From NCBI GenBank assembly GCA_010094045.1, contig ML986587.1, positions 649,895 to 713,894 of the forward strand: DNA of 64,000 nucleotides, given 5' to 3'. Source of the DNA: Lojkania enalia (taxonomy: Eukaryota > Ascomycota > Dothideomycetes > Pleosporales). Positions 56,375 to 64,000 of this stretch are shown here, piece by piece (positions within the stretch are counted from its first letter, which is position 1; each line of letters opens with the position of its first letter). The position numbers were made by a program, and so were the translations under genes. The notes beneath the pieces are model-generated. The model made no database searches. It was not told the origin of the DNA and saw nothing but the letters and a program-made list of their open reading frames with translations.

Positions 56375-57865
56375 ATGGATAAAGTTTGCCAAGCGACAAT
56401 CGACAAGTTCATCGAGCTATGGGAATCGGGACAACAGGTGCTTTATGCAAAAGTCGCTGATCAGGCGAGAGAAAAGTGTGAGACACTCCTTACTAAGGAG
56501 GGCATCCAAGCGGAATTCAAGAATAGACCAAAGGCAACTGAAAGTTTGCGGCAAAAATGTACCAATCGGGTGATGCAAGAAAGTAAGTACTATCCTAACA
56601 TAGACGCAATCTACGAGGATATAATCGACCTGGCTGGGGTACGCATTGCCCTATATTTTCCGAGACAAAAGGAAAGCGTACACAAATTAATTAAGGGACA
56701 TTTCGAAGTCATCGAGGAGAAAGAACACCCAGAGAATGAGCAAGAACGCGCTTCAAAATCAGGCAAAAAGCAGGCCGAGCCATACTCTCGAGGCTACACC
56801 GCAACTCATTACCGCGTCAGATTGAAACCAGCTTTTACTAGAAGTGGGGAAGAGATAATCGAAATCCAGGTTATGTCGGTCCTTCACCATGCATGGGCAA
56901 ACGTGCGTCATGATATTACTTATAAAGCATTAAGCGGGAAAGTCTCTAAAGAGGAAAGAAATATTCTGAACGGATTGAACAATCTCCTATTCACCGGGGA
57001 ATGGTTCTTAGACACATTCTATGAAACCCATATCACTCGGGCGGGTGCCTTCACAAATCACTTTCAACTGGGTGCTTACCTCTCGCAAAATTACTCCGAA
57101 GTAATCCAGCAAGGCAACGGGGGGATGAAACTAGGCCTCGTCAAGGTGATGTACAATCTGCTCGAGAGACTTGTCGATGCAGGTGTAGAACTCCCAGGAT
57201 ATGACCAAACTACTCGGCCGCCAAAACTAAACACTCCTCAAGGGCTTGACATCGTTACCAAAGACCTAAGCTTCGAGGACAGACCGAACTCAACTCTCTA
57301 CAATTTAAAAGAAGGCTTCGGCCAATGCGAGTTGACGATATCGGTATACATCATGATCCATATTCTCGATACCTTCAAAACAGTTGCAAATTGGGATCGC
57401 GCTCCGGATGCATGCCGGGAGAGGCTCCACATAATGCTTAGCACCTTGGTCTGGTTGGATGAACTCTTCCCTACAAGCTTGGTCTTCGAGCATAATTTGT
57501 TCAGGAAATGCAGCAACGACGAAAAACGCCTGATCAAATGGATGTACAAGCATCCTACAGATCCACGTTCTGTCCTCCTATTCCCGGACGATAGGGACAA
57601 TATCCGGAAAAGGCGGACCAAAGCGTATGTGGATGAGGCGTGGGAATTCTTCACACGAAGTACAACGCACGGAAACCCTGTCGTTGAATTTGCTTTCAAT
57701 CTTGCAAGAAGGGGAGTACTGTATGATTACGAAGAAACGTTTACTAGATTCATACGGAGACAAGTTGATGATGATCTGCCATTTCCAGACTGGTACCAAG
57801 ATCCAGCCTTTGACATAGTGCAAACTGAGTCTATTAGGTCAAGGCGCGACGAAGCGGGTCGGTAA
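56375..57865 (+). CDS. RelA/SpoT-domain protein (nucleotide pyrophosphokinase-like)
   Basis: Single uninterrupted frame, 496 residues. Residues ~50-190 match the RelA/SpoT synthetase fold: NRPKATESLRQKC (basic, substrate-loop region), YYPNIDAIYEDIIDLAGVRIAL with Asp85 and Arg90 of the D..G.R motif, SRGYTATHYRVRL (G-Y...H loop), and EIIEIQVMSVLHHAWANVRHD with Glu163 and the H-x-W helix. In bacteria this domain transfers pyrophosphate from ATP to GTP, GDP or other acceptors, giving (p)ppGpp-type alarmones. No HD hydrolase, TGS or ACT domain is present. Residues ~200-496 are helical and unassigned. Fungal homologues exist but their product is not settled. The catalytic positions look intact. Confidence 0.85.
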   Translation: MDKVCQATIDKFIELWESGQQVLYAKVADQAREKCETLLTKEGIQAEFKNRPKATESLRQKCTNRVMQESKYYPNIDAIYEDIIDLAGVRIALYFPRQKESVHKLIKGHFEVIEEKEHPENEQERASKSGKKQAEPYSRGYTATHYRVRLKPAFTRSGEEIIEIQVMSVLHHAWANVRHDITYKALSGKVSKEERNILNGLNNLLFTGEWFLDTFYETHITRAGAFTNHFQLGAYLSQNYSEVIQQGNGGMKLGLVKVMYNLLERLVDAGVELPGYDQTTRPPKLNTPQGLDIVTKDLSFEDRPNSTLYNLKEGFGQCELTISVYIMIHILDTFKTVANWDRAPDACRERLHIMLSTLVWLDELFPTSLVFEHNLFRKCSNDEKRLIKWMYKHPTDPRSVLLFPDDRDNIRKRRTKAYVDEAWEFFTRSTTHGNPVVEFAFNLARRGVLYDYEETFTRFIRRQVDDDLPFPDWYQDPAFDIVQTESIRSRRDEAGR

Positions 57866-58745
57866 GCTAGTAGTACTATCCACAGTAGATAACACATGAA
57901 AAACACATTACCTATGTTAGAAGATCTGAAGCTAGTATTTATCCCCCTACTTTTGAATAGTGCGAGGAAGAACTAGTAGATCTTCGACGCTTGACACTAT
58001 AAGAACATGTATCCACATTATGATGGCGCTCTTGTGACTCGCGGATTGGCTTTACAGTCTGAGGATCTGCAAATCTTCACGTCTAGTCGATTGCAGAGGT
58101 GCATAGATCTGCAAAACCAAAAACCAAGTCGGAAGGGGGGCCACCCACGGTAGTCATGTTCGACTGGCCAAGGGCGTGACAAGACTTAGCCACTTGAAGC
58201 AGTTGTGCCGGGGGCCACCCACGACTCATTGGCCGTCTCATGAGAGTAATATTGCTTGGCTTCAAGCAATTGATGAGCTGCGTAGCTTAAAGGGGCCACC
58301 CACAGTCCATTGGGCGCTCTTTTGTTTCCTTCTCATACTCCGAACGAGGAGGAGCGAACTGTAGAGTCCTCCAGGAGCGCTAAGCGGTCTTGCTTCACCG
58401 GTGAAAGTAGGTTCATCTTCATGTTCGCTTAGTGCTTTAAGGCATTCGACGCCTCAGCCTTGAGTCCCTGCTCCTTTCGGTAAATAACACAGAAGCAAAT
58501 ACGTGGTTGTCTTTTAAGCCAATAAGACTAGCATGGCTCATTAAAACATCTTAGTAATTTATAACAATCATATTGATGCCTGAGAACCTGGAAATCTTCC
58601 ATTTGTCCTCAATAGAATCACCAATTGCTCTAGCAACTATCCGCATTTGAAACAACATCGCCAGCCTTACTTGCTCATCTGATTCTAATTCTCATAAAAC
58701 AATCCTTTAAACCCGGAAAGCTTACTTGCTATAACCACAACTCCA
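57866..58745. repeat. Intergenic with three GGGGCCACCCAC direct repeats
   Basis: The core GGGGCCACCCAC occurs at about 58137, 58211 and 58292, spaced ~74 and ~81 bp. The last two copies are each followed by a variant of TCATTGG or CCATTGGG. No gene recognised. Confidence 0.6.
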
Positions 58746-60067
58746 TTACCCTTCCATTGCGAACCGGTTTAGTTCGCGTTCGGCATAGAAGTCATGCATC
58801 CGAGTACCCATCTCGAAACCCTCGCGCCATCTGGCGTTGGCTAGTAGCTCATAGTACTCCTCCAAGCTAAGATCCAACTGAATGCGGTCTCCATGACTTT
58901 GGTTTGCCCAGGATCTTTGATTCGGAGTCGTGAGTACTCGACTTTGTATTAATCTCTCACCAGTATATCTTCCTCTCGGCGTCGACGGGGCTGAACAACC
59001 GACGACCTTTGCTGGCTTTAGAGCGGGAGGGGGCCATGATGCAGCCTTAGCAAACAGAGAGCGATGTGTGAGGTTGCGGGAATTTGGTGTGCTCGGCGCA
59101 TTCTCAACCGGAGGACCCACCGACATCTCTTCAGGTTCTTTCGTCAGGAAAGGACGTGTGCTGGAGCTAGGGGCTTGGGAAAGTCGATATACTGGTCGCG
59201 GTGGTGCACCATCGTCCCACTCCCGTTCGGTTCCACCAGCATTATCCGGACCCAACCCAATTCCTGAGTTGGACGACTCATTACTACCTTTCTTACGGCC
59301 CGCTCTACGAACGGACGATCCGAGCCCATCAGACTTCGAGGATTTGGACTCAACTACGTGCGGCTTCTTACTACCCAATGTACTTTCCCCAACCTCTTCT
59401 TTTCCCACACCATAACCATCTTCAACGGATCTGGGATCGAATTTTTGTCTCAATGGCAGAGTAGATGCTGTGATGGAAGGGGAATCTCGCGTATGGTTAG
59501 ATGCATGATTAGCAAAGAGGGACATCGTCCTACCTAACAACGCTTTATAGGATGGCAATTCTTCCTCGGCACCTTTGAACGCAATTAGCGTCGGGCTTGA
59601 AAACCAGGGGTCTTCTCTCGGCTACGCTGCTACAAACCTCACAGATTGATTCGAAGATACGATACAGAAGACCTACCCGTTACACCAAGTCGCTGGCCAA
59701 CATACTGGTCGAAGCTGAACTTGTCAAAAACTTTTTCAAGAGATGCCACGGGAGCAGATTTGGCGCAATCAATCCGGCTGTTAAAGTACTCGGCGATAAT
59801 TCTATACTGATCTTGGCGGGGTTCCGTATTTGGGAGCCCTCGATCTCTTCGCCATTGCATAAGCCAATCCACGATCTCAAACAACAACCGATCTTGAGCG
59901 CTTCGATTTCTAAACGATGCATACTCTACTTCAGTCGCTTCAACTGGGCAATATTAGTTTGATTGTGTTCGGGAGAATCTGGGCAAGACCGGAAGCTGCT
60001 CACCTCTTCTTTTTGGAGGCCAGGAACCTTCTTTCACTAAAGCACTTTGTAACACAGCATCTATCAT
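58746..60067 (-). CDS. Conserved-looking protein of unknown function
   Basis: Exons 60067-60004, 59943-59677 and 59572-58746, 385 residues; introns GTGAGC...CCCAG (branch-like CTAAT) and GTAGGT...CAAAG, all phases consistent. The N-terminus MIDAVLQSALVKEGSWPPKR is followed by a structured-looking block (LLFEIVDWLMQWRRDRGLP, then YRIIAEYFNSRI, then FDKFSFDQYVGQRLGV), Ser/Pro-rich disorder, and a C-terminal acidic-aromatic helix, IQLDLSLEEYYELLANARW. I recognise no family. The start was chosen because it is the first ATG in frame after splicing. The second intron's acceptor is the weak point. Confidence 0.6.
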
Positions 60068-62540
60068 TAAGCAGATTCCTGCTGGGACCCCTGAAGAGTC
60101 CGTCGGCGTATTTTAATTCTGCGAAACCCGGTTATAGGCAAGGCCGTTTTTGAATCTCAGCCCGGATACACCTTCTCAGAGGCGTTAGGAAAGAACAAGC
60201 CAAATGCTCGCAATCTTGACTTTTTTCTGGCTTAAGGAACTGCTCAAGGATTGAAGCTAATAATTGTGCGTCGCGGATTCGTTAGCGACTGGCGGGTTGT
60301 CTCAGCATGTCGCAGCTCATAGTTGAGAATCCAGGTTGGGAGCTGCGGCAAACCGCTGAACCGCCAACCGCGGCGCAGCACCCCGCACGCACTCGTCACA
60401 GGGGAAACGAAACATGGAATACTCACCCGTCAGAGCGACTCTCCTAATGACGGGACAATGTGCCGTACGAAATTCCAGGGTTCGGATGCAACCGACTAAT
60501 GGACAACTCACTAGAATGAAGAGTGCGCTGTCCGTACTCGCACGAGACGTCGACGATCAGAAAAAGAGCGGAGAAGGGGCAGTGTAAAAGACAGTGACGA
60601 CCGCAGACTCGAGGAAAAAGCACGCTGCACGGCTGACGGATCGAGTGGCCGCACCCAAAGGAAGGGAACTGGAAAAGAACACCGATGCGAGTAGGAAGTT
60701 TAGGGCGTTTTGCGGATGAAATCGCAGAAGAACGTGGATAAGATGGGGGTAAGATAGACACCAAAGCTGGAGGGGTAGACGACAAGCAAGTGCTAGGGCA
60801 GTTGCGGCTTGATTCGCGAATGGTGGTGATTGGCAGCTCTGCTGGTGATTGGCGGCTCTGCCGGTGATTCCGTATCGACTTTCCTCAATGACAGCCTGGA
60901 TAGATGGACTGAACGGGAAAACAGATGATGCATTTGGTAAAGCGGTGCTCTCTCATGCCCAATTGCGTGCTTCCCAGTGTGCGACAATTGTTCTAATCAG
61001 CGTCCTCGGGGAGAGGAAACTCCAAGACTGCAGAGCGGCCGCAGACCAAGATGCGTGACAGCCCTCGCGCGCAACGCAAACTTTCCTTTCTGCAAAATGA
61101 GCAAAGCATGTGTAGGGCAACCATTCGAAAGCCAGAGTCAAGGCGAGTCAGGCTTGCCTAAAATCATCGCAGTAGTGCACTGTCTCTTGGATTGACTCTG
61201 CGTTAGGAAAGACTCAAACCACTGCGTAGGCCGATCAGTAGGGCGGCCGTCGGCCAATCACATAACAAACGCTTTGCCGCAAGACGTTAGCCGTGAGCAC
61301 GTTCCAAGTCTTGTACAACCTCAGACGTGACCAGAACCGCATGAGCTGGGCTGGTAATTAATCGCAGGGTGCCAATTGAACAGATGTTGCGACGACCTAA
61401 TTGGTCTCATCCCCTAGAACCCGTGGCAGTATGCCGTTGACATGGCGCTGCGGCCACACCCGCGAGAGCAGCCCCATTTCTCAGGCCGCCATCTTGCAGT
61501 ACCGCACTTTTCACCACGAATGAGAAGCACTAGGCCTCAGTCAGAGTCCCGCTCAGTCTGGTTTCATGCTGTACATCAGCCACTCTGTAGCCTGTCTTCC
61601 CGCCGGGGATGTGCTACACGTTGGGGCGTAGCTCTACATTATTCACAATGTTGATGTCTAAGCCGGCACTGCTGGCGGTAGCAGTAGTAGCAATAGCAGG
61701 CTGCTGGCTGGCTAGATATCCACAAGGCGGTTGGCCAGCAGCTAGGCTATGAACAGGTGAAAATTACCAGTGAGATGGCATGTCAGCAGGGTCGGGCAGG
61801 GCCCGGCAGGGGGGCTAGGCCAATAGGCGGCCAACAACGAGAATTATACATGAGCCACAAAGGGGGTTAGCAGCAGGCTCACCCGTAGGCGTGGAGGGAG
61901 CGAAATATCCCCCGCCAGGGGCCGGTCGGATATCTCGGGGCGGGCGCTAGCTCGTACGCAAGTCAGCCAGTCAGGTTGCAACTCAGCGAGGCCTTGGACA
62001 CCACTGAAACTTTCCAACCTTAAACAGTTGCCCTTTTCGTTCGAAACTGAAGGGACCTAGAGCTCGATTCTAAATAGGAGCCGGTTTTGACAATCGGATT
62101 GCTGCTTGCATTGTTGGAATAGGAAGGGATTGGTAAATATCTCGGGCCGGAACGCATGTACTTTTTTGTTTAGCTTATGCAACACTGTAAACTAAGCCTA
62201 GCCCTGTCATTCCACTGATTTCCTTTTCGTCTAGCAAATACGTTAATACGCAGAGTCAGCCTCAAAGGTGCATACCTAGCTCTTCCAGGTAGGAAATGAG
62301 ATGCGAATCGTGCAATTAGGACTCCTGTTCATCCTATCGACCTCCGACCGCAGTAGGAGGTAAGTATTGGCCCGTGCCGAATATATAGCAATACTAGGTC
62401 TGATATTGCATTCGACGACCACCGCGTTGAGTTACTCCCCTCTTGCCTCTGCCCTCTTGGTTTCGAATGGTCATGCCACCAACATCAATCTAGTTTCGCC
62501 CACTCCGACTACCTGATTGACTCCCAATCCTTTCTGATGT
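60068..62540. other. Gene-poor region with short tandem repeats
   Basis: No gene supported. At 60823-60870 a 19-bp unit beginning GGTGATTGGC is tandemly repeated about 2.5 times. From about 61650 to 61980 the sequence is GC-rich with many GGCAGG/GGCTGG-like words. Several moderately long open frames lack starts or domains. Confidence 0.5.
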
Positions 62541-63110
62541 CTAAGACCTTTGGCAGAGAAACTCAGCCGGATATTGTGACCCCTCAAATATCATTAATTC
62601 TTCCCAGGTCATTACCACGCTGACCATGTCTGTCAAGAAGGCGCGAAGTTGACTGCTTTCGAGTGTGGATTGATAAATACCCTGAAATGCCTTTTCACGA
62701 AAGGGAAATTTGCCAGGAATGCAACATCTTATCATACATCTGATCGATGGCGGCGTTTATGAGGCCAAGGATGCCACATAAATCGGCGAAGATCCATATT
62801 CTGAAGAGCACAGGCTATGATAGAAATCTACTGCTTAGATCTATCCCTGCTCCTTTAGGTGACCTACCGGGGTTATTCAAGTTGCTAGTATAGAGAAACC
62901 TGTAAAATGAGTAGACGACCTCGATGTTAGCCCGAACTTTAATGTCGTCGCTACTGCGTTCCGCGAAAATTGATCCGAAGCCTAGTGTAGTGGCTAAATA
63001 GAAAAGGTGTTAGGCAAGGAGACGACGGAATATGTGGAAGCATTGGTCTTCATCGCCGTCTTTTACTACGACAGTGACCTTTTCCTCACAGTCATGGCTA
63101 GCACCGAGGC
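62541..63110 (-). pseudogene. BTB/POZ-domain relic
   Basis: Minus-strand text KVTVVVKDGDEDQCFHIFRRLLA, RANIEVVYSFYRFLYTSN, then FRIWIFADLCGILGLINAAI and STLESSQLRAFLTDMVSVV follows the order of a fungal BTB/POZ protein (ligand strand, LYTG-like turn, 'vyaLAdkl..p.L.n.A' helix, and the '.S.LR.fl.D' tail). Stops after RRLLA and RFLS and a frameshift near 62740 break it. Confidence 0.55.
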
Positions 63111-64000
63111 TATGAATACTTGCCATTTGACAAGGTAAAAGAGGCATTTAGCTTACATGGCGCGGTTACTAAGGGTCCCTTACATCTTGAGAGCTCAGGG
63201 TAGTCCGGCCGCCAAAGAATAAATCTGAGGCCCATGGTGATGGTGCCTAGGTTGGAGGCTGACCGAAATTCCAGGTTAGGAAGAACTGCTCGATATTTGT
63301 CTGACAATAACCAATCGTGAAAATTGCTGTATACCGTCAAAGAGCAATTGATATACCGGCGATGCTTGCTTTTTGTCGACAAATAGAGTAAGACTTAAGT
63401 CGGGAGAACTAGATGCGAGGGAAGCTCACCTGGAGTATATTATTAGCACCAGCGAATTGTGATAAAATGTGGTGAAATAAAGTGTGGAATTTTAAGCAAA
63501 AGTGAAGAGGAATGTCATCCTGAGACGCCCTACCTTAGTAGAGCGCCGACATGTTTCTACTTGAGAGTGCCTCAAGAGGAACGAGTAAGTGTGCCTGGAC
63601 TAAGTTGCACTTTCTACATCTAACAAAGCTTTTGATTTCATGGTAATTCTTCAATTCCTCAGCTGAATGTCCAAGAATCTGGCAATCACCTACCTTTCAA
63701 ACTCAATCCAATACCCATTGCACCATGCGAAATCTACTATCAATTCAGCAAACAGTACAGCGCGAGAGGCCTGCATAATCTCGAAACAGTACGTTGCAAA
63801 TTCACTTTATACTACATCCCCATTTTTATTTCTAAACTTCGCTCCTCGCCCTCACCACCTTTATACCTAAACACTCTCTTACACTAATGCTCTCTTCCAT
63901 TACCTCCTCAAATCCCTCCAACCATCCATTTCCTCCAAGTGCTCAGTTCTCACACAACCTTCTATGCTACCCTTCATATCCTCAATAGTGCATTACTCCC
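63111..64000. other. End of window, no gene recognised
   Basis: A minus-strand open stretch at 63110-63382 has no recognisable domain. Sequence after 63700 is C/A/T-rich, resembling a promoter or leader for a gene beyond the window. Confidence 0.4.

Noticed and set aside
60444..60785. Minus-strand open frame of ~113 codons
   Set aside because: No domain, no splice context and composition like surrounding non-coding DNA.

Overview
The window looks like nuclear DNA of a filamentous ascomycete (Pezizomycotina). The genes have short GT-AG introns of about 45-110 nt and typical fungal families. Compact gene blocks alternate with AT-rich deserts full of broken genes, in which conserved Trp codons have become TAG, the change expected from RIP (repeat-induced point mutation). 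Placement in Leotiomycetes is only a guess. No rRNA gene, complete tRNA gene or CRISPR array was seen.

Layout. (1) 0.5-11.6 kb: an L-rhamnose catabolic group (LRA2 lactonase, LRA1 dehydrogenase, an anion:cation-symporter-type MFS carrier), then an amidase and a large MFS-like membrane protein with a ~560-residue disordered N-terminus. (2) 11.6-26.9 kb: an AT-rich transposon and pseudogene graveyard. It holds a 173-bp inverted-repeat element, short TG...CA elements with 5-bp target duplications, relics of an FAD oxidoreductase, a fructosamine-kinase-like gene and a cyclase, and a 5-kb stretch whose introns are built from degenerate 11-bp tandem units. (3) 26.9-44.7 kb: a housekeeping block (UTP11, an SDR, CMC1, TAF9, an FN3/coiled-coil membrane protein, PAH1 lipin, THG1 with a very large disordered insertion, TMA23, a metallophosphoesterase). 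(4) 44.7-52.2 kb: a second desert dominated by a HET-domain pseudogene carrying one copy of each of the two TG...CA element families. (5) 52.2-60.1 kb: a C2H2 regulator, a CorA-like transporter, a RelA/SpoT-domain protein and an unknown 385-residue protein. (6) 60.1-64.0 kb: mostly gene-free, with a BTB/POZ relic.

How the genes relate. LRA1 oxidises L-rhamnose to its lactone, LRA2 opens the lactone, and the adjacent carrier is a candidate uptake route; LRA3 and LRA4 are not in the window. The housekeeping genes serve rRNA processing, tRNA-His maturation, transcription initiation, cytochrome oxidase assembly and lipid synthesis and show no joint pathway. The least ordinary items are the 11-bp-periodic introns, the two families of short TG...CA elements, the RelA/SpoT protein and the expanded THG1. 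All exon models were derived by hand from splice signals and reading-frame continuity and have not been checked against transcripts.
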